Part shown: one piece after another, positions 43,473 to 55,400 of the stretch
Layout: each line of letters begins with the position of its first letter
Position numbering within the stretch: the stretch's first letter is position 1
NCBI GenBank assembly: GCA_037893225.1
Contig: JAZGUH010000156.1
Coordinates: 730,531-794,530 of the forward strand
Direction: 5' to 3'
Length of the DNA: 64,000 nucleotides
Source: Hippasteria phrygiana
Lineage: Eukaryota; Echinodermata; Asteroidea; Valvatida; Goniasteridae
Notes under the pieces: model-generated
The model's input: the letters and a program-made list of their open reading frames with translations, nothing else
What the model was told of the DNA's origin: nothing
Database searches by the model: none
Made by a program: the position numbers and the translations under genes

Positions 43473-46400
43473 CTGGTGAATAAGAAGGCAATAGAGTACC
43501 GAAGTGATGACGTCAATCAATGCAATGTTTGGAACCAGAATACATTCTAAAGTGCATGTGTTTAGAACCAGTTGCCGCGGCAACTGACGTCGGACTTCGG
43601 TACTCTGTGGGAGCAATTCATAATACAGTGCGCCACCAAGCGATTGCACCGGAGAGGTCATTTTCTAGACTGGATCCCGCCCCATAATCGAAATCAACAA
43701 CAATGGAAGGACTAGGAGCCAGTCTATGGCCACCATTCCAAACTACACGGTAACTGGTTCCCGTCTTTCTATTATAATCCTTGATTTCGTTGTTTTTGAC
43801 ACTCAGTAGGGGGACCGTTGGTGGGTATTACTAATTCGCATTAACCCGGAGGAATTCCTCCAAGTGTATGTTTGGCCATGTAAGAATTACTTGACTAAGG
43901 CTGCATGTTGCACACATGTCTACGGCAGCGGCTGCAGCTGTTTCCCATAGACTCGTGTGTAAATTCAAGCCGTAGCCAAGTAATTCGGCAACTGCCTAAG
44001 GGTGTTTACAATGATATATCCACAATGCATTGCGATGTTCCAAACCACAGCAAAGATTTGTGAAACACATGTGCATTCAACAACAACAAAACAATTCTAA
44101 TTTTCAAACATATTTACGATAATGAAAACAATTTCAAAGTGAACAAAGAAACTGGCAAGAGCGGGATTCGAACCTGCGATCTCCGGAATACCGTACCGGC
44201 GCTCTACCAACTGAGGTATCTTGCCCTATGTTGGCGGTCTCCCAAATTGTCAGTATCTTTGTTCGGGTGGGCGCTAGTCAGAAATCATAAACCCAGAATG
44301 CCGTATAGCCAGGGACCACACCCAATTTTACGATACAACCTGGGAAGCGACATTGTGGATATCACTCAATGAGGATACGACTTTTAAACTTATAATTCGT
44401 CAACCAATCCACAAGGGAAAGTGACTAGGTAAATTTTAATACATTTTCAAAGTGAACAAAGAAAATGTATTAAAATTTACCGAGTCAGTTTCCCTTGTGG
44501 ATTGACGAATTATAAGTTAAAAAGTCGTATCCTCATTGAGTGATCCCCACAATGACGCTTCCTAGGTTCCATCAAATGGGTTGTGATCCCTGCATATGAT
44601 GCACGATATGGGGCAATGGGAAACCCCCCCCCCCCCCCCCCCCCCCTCTTTGTGTTGGTCATTGCGTTCCCGGATTCTCAGGAATTCTTTTCAGATGTCT
44701 AGGGGAATGTGTTAGTTAATAATAGTCTGGAGAGTGTATAGGGTATGGGGACATGGGGGGGGGGGGGGGGGGGGGGTACCCCTCTTCCCCGTATCGTGCT
44801 GGGTATAGGCATTCTGGGTTTATGACTTCCGACTAGCGCCCACCCGAACAAAGATACTGACAATTTTGGAGACCGCAAACATAGGACAAGATAGCTCAGT
44901 TGGTAGAGCGCCAGTACGGTATTCCGGAGGTCGCAGGTTCGAATTCCGCTCCTGCCAGTTTCTTTGTTCACTTTGAAAATGTATTCAAATTTACCTAGTC
45001 AGTTTCCCTTATGAAAAAAACAAAGACAAGAATTACTACAGCACTTTCGCACACCAGGGTCAATCAATCGTCTTTTAGAATGTCTCGAGAGGGCGCTTCA
45101 TACATCTTAAGTAATACACTGTATCAAGTTAGGGTGACTGTAGGCCTTTCGGGTGTGCTTAGGAAACTCGAATTTAAACGCGTTATGTCAGATTCACGCC
45201 CTCAATCAATGTACCTACCTCGTCGTTGTTGACAGCCGTGAGAAGGTCTTGCTGCGAGTCGTAGTACTGAATTTGGGTAATTGACAGGTTTCCGCCCTAA
45301 AATGGATTACACAGGGTAAAGCGCTAGTGAAATCTGTATCACAGTCGGAGAAATTTTTTTACATGTGTACAATCACAGAAATAAAAAAAAATGCGAGAAA
45401 CTATTTTAAAACAACACCGTATAATGTTTCCTTTTCAGAAATCGTAGGTTACTTTTGAGGAGATGATTTTTTGTTGACATGTTCCATTACATAAACATAG
45501 CACACTATGTCGCGGTTATGTGTAAACAAGTTGAACTAGACATTAAGGGAGGCTACACTTTTCAGCCAAAAAATGTTTAGCGTCATGTCCTTTTATCAAA
45601 AGGAAGGAGGTTGCCCCATTTGTTTTACTTCTAGTTTAAGATCCTGTCAAACTTTGCTTTCCAAGATAACCGCCATTTTGTCTAAGACGGCTAAATTCCG
45701 TCGACAGTGGACACCACCAAATCGATTCCACATGTAGTGAATCGGCTGGGAGGTATTTCCGCTGTTCCTTTTGCATTTTGTATGGATTCGATGGAGAAAA
45801 GCCCCCACGACAAAAAGAAAACAAAAATGAAATAAAAGAAGGCCTCGAAAAATGACACGCGTCCCATATTTATAATTATGTATTTGCCTTTCATTGCAGT
45901 GTGTACGTGTCAATAGTGCATACCGAGGACATTGAGCAAGGTGATAAAATAGGATAACGGGAAGTCATTCCTCTATGAATGGTCCTGGTGTCAATCTTTT
46001 ACTGCTATTTCTGGATACCGCCTGAAGCAAATTTCATCCTACGAGTAGGACTACATGAAATCGACATGTAACCTTGCCAGCCAGTTTGAACATTCGATTA
46101 TCAGACGAATATTCAAATAGTCGGCCCAGCCCTAGTGTGAACGGGTCCTGACGTCATTTCTTACCGTTATTTGTGGATATCGCCTGAGGCAGATTTCATC
46201 TTCCACGTGGGACTGCAGGAAACCTATGACCAAGCCTCTTAGGTTCCGCCAATTGAACGAATTCGGATCCTTGCCTATCCCAATCATGAACACCGAGTGG
46301 TGTTGCTTGCTCATGTCGGCCGTGAACTTGAAGGTCCGCACCCTGGCGTACGTCACTGACCAGGCTGCGCGGGAAGAGAATTAATTGACCGAGAGAAATG

Positions 46401-49400
46401 GCGAGTTTCGGCGAGAAAACTGAAAGTTAAAATCCATTAAGGTATAGACTATGCGCCCATCCAGCGGCGTAGCAAAGGCTCTTTCCATAGGGGCGAGTGG
46501 GGCACTCACAGTATTTTTTCTTAATACCACTTATTTTCTGCGTTTTCAAAATTTACAAGGGGGGGGGGGGGGGGGGGGGGGGGGGGTTGCAAATACATGG
46601 CACAAAGTACGTGAAACATGCTGACACTAGTATAGGCGTAGCCGTAGCGGGAAGCTTATTTCGGACACGGCCCAACTGGCCAAGTTCGGGCGAGTTGTTC
46701 TTGTTTGCTCAAGAACAACTCATGTCTTCGTTCGCGTTCCGGCCGCTCGACGAACGCCAAAGAACGTCTGATAGCCAAGAGCGCCATTTATCGCTGGTAA
46801 CCACGCAAAATGTAATGGCTGCGCCCATGTACGTTATTCAAGCATTCGTTTCAAAAACCTGAATTTCAGACGCCAAATAATTTAACGGAAGCACAATATT
46901 TAGACTGCATTTCCCCCTAGTTTGTTCAGAAAAAGCTTTATTTTTCAAAACGTTTGGAAGGGAATTTTAGGCAACATTACGCCGACTTTCATGCTTCGTC
47001 AAATCATCCGCCATCTTTGGTCGTCTTCTACGTCGTTTCAAATTGCGTCATGTTAAGCTTGTAAACCCCGACTGGTAGGTGGTGTGTGATCTTGTTCCGA
47101 GTGCAATGTTCGCGTGTCGCGTTCCCGGCGTTCGGGCGCTAGAACAGGGAACTCGTGTTAAGAACAGACCGCCCGAACTCAGCCCATGACTGTGTTCAAA
47201 TCCTAAAACGTCCACTAGCGTGGACCACATTTTGAGAGAATATGGGCGCTATAGACTCTTGGGTGAAATGCCCCCCCCCCCCCCCCCCCCCCCGGCCCCC
47301 CCGGCCCCCCCGGCCCCCCCGGCACCCCCGGCCCCCCCCGCCCCCCCCCCCCCCAAGTATGCTTCTGACTTGATTAGGGGGACCCGTGGCTGGTCGAATA
47401 ATGCTAAAAAGGAGTTCTTTCAACTATAAAACAAACAGAGCGCCCTCTTGCAAGAATAAACTGGGAAGATTTCAAAACAATTTAAGAAAAAAAAACCACT
47501 GCGTTCTTTTACTTGAAAAAGAAACCTCCACTTAGGTCATCAGCTTCTGTCATTAATACACGAAAACAAGATTTTAGGGAAGCTTGTCACTATTTATACG
47601 TTAGTAGTTCAAAATTGATAACTAGGGCAAGGGGGTGGTTTTATTTTCTAACACCTGCGGAGGGAAATCTCACTTGAACTTTAAACGTGACCAAAAAGGA
47701 AGAGGTGTTTGCGTACCTGTGCATGCATCATACCAGCCGCCTTGCAGTCCAATGCCAGGTAAGGCAGAATGACCAGCAACGTTTTGCCAGCAGTGTTCGT
47801 ACGCGTCCCACACCAGCTCACAGTTCTTGCTTGCGATTCTGCAAACTAATCCAGGCAAAAATAGAAAAAAGGGAAACAACCAGAACGTGTCAATCAAGAT
47901 TGTGATTCGGGAGATTTACAAATAAAGTGCGCCACCAAGAGTTTGCCCAAGGGAGGGCATTTTCGCAATATATCCTGGGTTAAGGTCAACACCAGGACCC
48001 AATTCACTGACACTGGATTGGCTGCAAAGCTCCACGATTAAAGCCACCCCGCGGCCATCTTGCTATATTCAAAACAATGGCCGTTTTCTAAGCCCCTGGC
48101 TTCAGCTCCGTCTCCGAATTCAGCCCATTGACAAACTGCATTCATGCATGTAGTTTATGAATGGGCTGAAGTTGGAGACAGGGCTGAAGTTGGAGACAGA
48201 GCTGAAGCCTGGAGCTTGGAAAACGGCCATTGTTTTGAATATAGCAAGATGGCCTCGCGGTGGCTTCAATTCACGCATAGGCAATCACTGCTGCGCTGCC
48301 AATCCAGTGTATAGAGATCAGTTGCCCAATATCATGGCTCTGCTAACCACAGCTTTCCGCGCTTACGATCACCATTTTGCGCTAACAGCGCCAGCGGAAA
48401 TATTCTCCGCTTACCCTGTAAGCACTGAATCCTTAGTTACGGGATGTACGCATGCTCAGGAGCCAAAATTCCCCGCTTACGCGTGAAATACGCTTGCCGT
48501 AACCACACAATTTTCTGCTACAGTAAGCGGGTATTTTTCGCTAACGGTAAGCAGAGCCATGAAATTGGGCCCAGTTCACCAAGCCTGCTTCAAATGGACG
48601 AAATGGGGAAACCTTGCATTGGGGTTTATCAACCTGAATGTCCACACTGAATTGCTACTTTGTTAACATTGGATTAGTTATGATCTCTTCAATGAGTCAT
48701 TCTGCCAAAACACCGACCGACGAAAAAGTAACACATTAAAGGCCGTGTACATGATTGGTCATTGTTGCATTTTTCAAAAATGGGCGGATTTGGGGGTTAG
48801 TGTTTTATAGGAAATATCGTTCCACTCACCTGTTCAAAGTTTTGCGTTGTTGGATGGCGAGAAAACCGAGAGAAAAACGGCGCTCGTTTTCAACCGTCGG
48901 GCGGATGATAGCCTTTAGTCAAGGCGCGCGTGGCTACCAGCTGGACACGTGACGCGCCCTGAATGCCAGCATGTCATCAAGCGCGCCACTCGTCCGGGTA
49001 GCCACGAGCACTTTGACTATTAAAGGCTACAGGGCAGTTTTCCAACGCTGGAAATCGTTGGAAGACGACATAAATTTCCACTTTTCTTGACAACGACAGC
49101 ACACCTGGTGCCATCATTTCACAGGATGATTGAGACTACTATTAACTTAAAGTCTAGTAAGGTATTTTGTAATAATTAAGTAAAAACAAAACTGGAGAAT
49201 TACCTTTAACCCTAACCCAGACGCAGCGCATGTGTTGACAGCTCCACTTTGCTGCACTCTCCACACAAGTCAATAGAAGAATCCCGAATTGACGAAAATA
49301 AAACCGATTACATAAAGCTGCTTAAGCAAAAAAAAATTGCTGAAGCACAAAAAAACCTTGCTTAATAAAATCAGGTTAGCACCCAAAACCCCATGTGATT

Positions 49401-52400
49401 TTTATGATCAGCAAACAACAGCTAAATACCAGTCACAAGCAATATAATTCACATGTAATTTTGGATGGACAAATTATTTTATTAAGCAAGGTTTTTTTGC
49501 GCTTAAGCACATTTTTTGCTTAAAGGTAGTGTACACGATTGGTAGGTCTAATCTTCCAATTTTATTTTTACTGAATTATTACGAAATACCTCACTAGACT
49601 GTAAGTTAATAGTAGTCTCAATCATCCTGTGAAATGATGGCACCAGGTGTGCTGTCGTTGTCAAAAAAAATGGAAAATTATATCGTTTTCCAAACGATTT
49701 CCAGCTGGAAATCGTCAAAAAATTGCCCTGTAGCCGTTAGTCAAGGCGCGCGTGGCTACCCGGACAAGTGGCGCGCCCCGGACATGATGGCGCTATGGCA
49801 TATCCGGGGTGCGTCACGCGCCCAGATAGCCACGCGCGCCTTGACTAAAGGCTATCATCCGCCTGACGGTTGCCGTTTTTCTCTCGTGTTTTCCCGCCAT
49901 CCAACAACGCAAAACTTTGAACAGGTCAGTGGAACGATATTTCCTATAAAATACTAACCCCCAAATCCGCCCATTTCTGAAAAAGGCAACAATGACCAAT
50001 CATGTACACTACCTTTAACTCTAAAATGTCTTTAAAAAACCTTCACCTTCCTCTTTTTAAGAAGAAATGTCAAAGTTCCATATTTTAAGAAGCACCAAAT
50101 TAAGTTTTATAGAAAGCCACAAAGAAGTTAACGAGGGTCACTCCAGGAAAATCGTTGGACTCACCCGCATTGATGATGTCAACGTTATAACCTCGAACTT
50201 CGCCGCTCGCCGTGTCGCTAAAATGCCAGACAGAAAATAATTAAATTAAATAAACCAGACTATATTCTGAAAACAAAGTTTTACAAGACAGAGAATGGGG
50301 CTTGGGAAAACAAGTTGTTTTTAAATAATGCTGAAGCAAATCGGAAATCGATTGCGTCTATTTAGGCACTGCAAGGGAATCGAGTAATTTCAGTGTCGAT
50401 TCTTATACAGGGCGCCACCAATCGACTGCACCAGACTTCATATCATCTTATTCATCTGGAGTTATTTGTTTTTTTAAATGTTTAGTCGCGTCACATCGCA
50501 GACGGGGCTCTTTAAGCGTTAGCGTTGTTCTTGTGCCAAATTCGTTTTCGCTACAACATTTACTATGCTTTACTGATTCATAGGTGGACGACGCGGCTCC
50601 TGAACGAATTCGTGCTATTTCCGTTAAGGGAGAATTTACGAAGCATTCGCAAGCCTCGAAAATGTAAGCAATTGTTAATTTATCCAGAAAAATAGATATA
50701 AAACCACTTGAGTTCGCGCGTCCAAGAAACGCAAATTGACGCACAAACTGTAAAATGTAGTTGATAAGCCGGTCGTCACATTTACCGCCAGGAGCAAGTT
50801 TGATTAAGGACTATAGTTAACCAATGGTTAATCATAGTTCGACTAACTCTGATCGAACGCACGCTAGTCGACGATGGTTGGACTAGTCTAGTCGACGATT
50901 CGCGACCAGCCTACCGAGGTTGGTCGCATCGCTGGTTACCAATAGCTGTTTTAATAGCACAGTGCAGAGGACCAGTTATCAGAAAATTGGCGGAAAAAAC
51001 GTAAATATTCAGCAGCAGTGAACGATAATGTTGTTACTTTGTCTTTCTTTGAACATGTTGAAATAATGTACACATTACCACTTGTGACATTGTTGATATA
51101 CTGAGTAAATATCGTCCGTCTGGCTTTCATCTATGAACTCGTCCAAAAACGTAAACAAACTAGCTACCGCCATTTTCTCATGGTCGCGTTGACATGACAA
51201 TAGTTCGACTAGAGCCGTTCGCACTTCAACTTCAGTGCTCATGCGCTACATACGTCACAAACCAACTAATGGTCCTTGATCGAACTTGCTCCACGCTTAT
51301 ATAAGTCAAGCCGTGTTCTAATTGGCTATTTTGTGGCTACCGCTTCGCTGTTTTGCGATTGGAGCGCTACAGTGAATATAATTAGCCGCAGTTAAAATCG
51401 CCCGTTCTACGTCCGACAGGCAGGGTTCGGGCGAGTTGTTCTCGTCTGCTCAAGAACAACTCGTGTCTTCGTTGTGTTCCGGCCACTCGAACGCCCAAGA
51501 ACGTCCGATACAATTTAAAAATGGCTCTGCGCATGGCATTGCAAGAGCGCCATCTATCGCTGGTAACCACGCAAAATGTAATAGCTGCGCCCATGCGCGC
51601 TATTCAAACATTGGTTTTAAAAACCTGAATTTTAGACGCAAAATAATTTAAATTTGACTGAGCTATGCACCTATTGTTCCCTCAATTCGTATGTGGAACA
51701 ATTCGTATGTGCATATTATGCAAGTTACATACTACTTCATCAACTTACATATATTCAAGTCGGACACCGTAGTTTCCGATTGCAAATAACCACACTCGAT
51801 TGTCACCACTGTAAGATCCCGTAGCAGTGTCCGGACCTAGACAAAATTTGAAAAAGGAAATGTTTCTGTTACGAAATGTTTCTGATGTCAAATTATAGAC
51901 GACGTTGAGCTAAATTTTGAACGAACTGTTCAAAACGAAAGTACAAATGTGAACGACTAGCTAGGATGATCTTTTAGCATTGTGTTTCTCATTTCGGGCT
52001 AGCAAACCCCCCATAGTAAATTACATTTTTCGGAAGGAAATGTCATTAGTTCAACAATGATATGGAAAGATGTTTCGACTAAACCTAAATTGTCAATGTA
52101 ATGAAATACATGTGGTACATACATGGGTTATTCTATAAATTAGGGTGCCAACTTGTGACAGTTTGACCCAAAATGAAAAAGTTGATTGACATGGGGATTC
52201 ATGAATAATTTTTAGTATAGCTTAAAGACATTCCTCATTAATTGTACATTAATAATCAGACATTATTTACTCCAGAAATGCCAAAATATCATGTCAAAAC
52301 CCATTCACGGTTTCACGTGTAAAGGGGACACCGAATTAGTTTTCTGCTATTTTTGTGATAATTCATGCTCAATATGGTGTGGTTAATTTAGAATGTATGT

Positions 52401-55400
52401 GTCTTACCCAGGATAACACATCAAGCTATATTCTGAAAATAACCTGATTAGACTAAAAATAACAATTCGGTGCATGATTTCGTATTGGGGACACAATTTG
52501 GTGTCCCATTTACAGTCGAATCCTGATAATAAGAGTACTGTTAATACAACATACTGCTTATAACAAGTTAGAAATTAGGTCCAGAGTCTTTTTTTTCCAT
52601 TACTGATAATACAAGGTACCTGTTTTAACAAGGTAAATGGTAAAGTCCCAAGGACCTTGTTATAAAATGTGTTCGACTGTACACCTAAAACCTAGTAAAT
52701 GGCCCAACATTAAACATTTCCTAGCATGCAATCTTTGTTATGATTTCACACTTATCAAGTGGGACATGTAATTAAAGGTGATAGATTTGGATTTGCCAAT
52801 GAACCCAATTATCTTTTTATTTCTCAGAAACACTACACAAATTTCCCGTGTAAAAGGGACACCAAAACAAGTGGGTCTTGTTTACACATGAAACGTTTGG
52901 GCTAAGGCACTGTGAATCTCGCTCAACTAGTTATTCAATCATTTAAATGTAGTGCCATTCTTATTAACTTGTTTTAACATAATGAAGGGCAATTTTTTTT
53001 CATACACAAATGTGCACATGGTAGTACATGTATTTGATTACATACAGGGTGCGTTCGAGTAGCTTACCCGGATCGACTCGGGTGAAGGCAGACGGGTCAG
53101 CCACGAGAGCTGGGCTAATAGAACGCTCAAACGCCCTCTCCTGTTGATGTCACTTAGCACCGAGTCGGCTATTGTGTAGTTACAGACCCCTCTTTATATT
53201 TGAGTCAAGGTCGTTTTTATCATTCCAAAAATGAATTGATCAACCTAAAGTATACTTCTCTCAATTCTAATGACATCATTTTTTGTAATTCTGAACCGTT
53301 TTGTGCGGTAGAAAATGCAATTTTCGTACGTGTTTTGCGGTTGGTGTCTTGCGAATCAGTGCGAATCATCTTCGTTGTCGTTTTACCCTAAAATTTCCCA
53401 CAACAAAATAAAATTCCTGCCCTCTTTCTACGACATACCTGTTGCTTTTTAATGTTGCAATCTAGTTTGCCAAGTCCAATAACTTAAAAGAAAAGTGGAT
53501 TTTATTCTCTTATAGGAACAGTCCCTAACTACACGATCGCCCTAGAGGTCAGCCATTTTTAATTCCCCGCTCCAGTAAAATATGTGAACAATCAGACTTA
53601 ACTACGCATTGTGTGTGAAGTAATTCCACCAGTGACTCTTCTCCGCGAGCAGGGTCTGTGGTGGCTGACCCGAGTGAGCCCCGGGTATGACGTCAGAGTT
53701 AATCGAACGGCACGGGGCTGCTAACCCGAGTTGACCCGGGTGAGCTACTCGAACGCACCCATAAGAACCATGTACCAAACAACACATTTCAACAGCAGTT
53801 TTTAAAATGTCACAGGGAAAGATTTTACTTTAACACCCCCACCAAAATCGCTGAAGAACAGCAAAATCACCTACCCTCCTTTATTACAACTGTCTAAACA
53901 TGTGGCACAACCTGTTAATTCAAGATTTATGTCGGCAAAATCTGTACAAAATGAGGAAGAAATCAACATGTATGTGAACACTTTCAGTGAGTAACTATAC
54001 ATTGTACATGGTGCGAAGAACTTCTAATACAGAAAACACAAACTTTCTTCCCCTATATTGCACTAAAATGTCCGAACAAAATTGTCAAAATTAAAGGTTG
54101 TGCCAAGTGTTTATACAATTATGAACACAATTGGATGGTTATTTTCCAAGATTTGCTGTTCCTGACCGATTTTTGGTGGGGTATTAAAGTAAATTCTTTC
54201 CAAATATTTAAACCGTGGCTAACAGTTTTTACTGTAATATGGAATCTTAATACATTTTGTAAGAGAATGCAAACTGTAGTTTGTGATAGAGGGCTGTGCC
54301 CTAACTATCCCACGAAAGGAAAAGATTTCACTTCAACACCCCCACCAAAGTAGGAACAGCAAAGTATTGTAAAATGACAAACCCTGCTTGACTGTCTGAA
54401 CATGTGGCACAACCTGTTATTTCAAGATTTATGTTAGTAAAATCTGTAAAAAATAATTCGGGGAAAAAAATAAACATGTATGTGAACACAGTAACCATAC
54501 ACACAGCCAAGAACACACAAACTTCTTTCCCCTTGCAAGAAAACGTCCCTACTAAAAATGTCTGAAAATTAACCCTAACCTGACCTATATAGTAAAGCTA
54601 CAAAAAATAGTAGTAACCTGTGGTATGCAGTACTTTTACTATGCAGCATTGGCGTAGCCAGGCTCTTCCTAGAAGGGGGGGGGGGGCATGGCTATTTTCA
54701 AGGGGGGGGGGGGGGGGGGTCGACTTTGTTTAATAGGTCCACGCTATAGTAACGCATATCTACACACTACAGATGGCGACACCCCCAACAAATCCCAATT
54801 TTCCAGAGGGGGGGGGGGGGGGGGAGTTCCCACCGGGGGAAGTTGCCCCCTTGCCCCCCTTGGCTACGCCACTGCTATGCAGCACATTATAATATTATAT
54901 TATACTTTACCCAAATGAATGTGATGTTAAACGTTGTGTCAAGTGTTTATACAATCCTGAACAAAATGGGTGGATATTTTCCAACATTTGGCTGTTCCTG
55001 ACCTATTTTGGTGGGGGGGGGGGGGTATTAAAGTAAAATCTGTTCTATGGAAGTTTTATGGTTGGTTTGACTTCCTACAAACAAGTTTTCAGCGACCAAA
55101 AACCAATGCCGTTTACTAAATGGACATTGTCTGTGTAGTCGTGTTACGGTTATAGCATCATCTTACACGTGACGAACCTACCTGACACGGTTGGACTGGA
55201 TGTTCCACTCGAGACATTGACGAAGATGTCCCCCCGTCTGGAGAGACCCAACCCCCCAATCAAGAGAGCTATGAACGCCACCAGCACGGCAACGACAGTC
55301 ATCACCAGCAAGAGTTTATCACCGTGGCCCTGGCCATCCGGCTTGGGCTTGAACCGGGAATCGGTACGCATCCGGGGAGTGTGAATCACTTGTCTCGACA

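Larger units (their letters stand above)
44125..44995. mobile_element. Long foldback element bracketed by tRNA-like sequences, in intron 6
   Basis: The two halves are inverted copies meeting at about 44455. The inner arms (TTATAATTCGTCAA, CCACAAGGGAAA, TTTTAATACATTTTC) are close to perfect over about 100 nt. Outer arms share ATACTGACAATTT and CCCACCCGAACAAAG. Each end carries a tRNA-like sequence followed by CAGTTTCTTTGTTCACTTTG. The right half is interrupted at about 44570-44795 by an unrelated insert with a C tract and a G tract. Confidence 0.75.

Noticed and set aside
43176..43661. A single 161-codon minus-strand gene at exon 7.
   Set aside because: Only the part between the CACCAG acceptor and the GTAAGC donor matches the SBP fold. 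The upstream part is a MITE and the downstream part is probably intron.
44154..44956. Two functional tRNA genes.
   Set aside because: A and B boxes are good and one acceptor stem is perfect, but neither has a proper 7 nt anticodon loop with T33, and both sit at the ends of a foldback element.
47220..47429. Proline-rich or glycine-rich protein frames over the C/G tract.
   Set aside because: They are produced by homopolymer sequence in an intron and have no other support.
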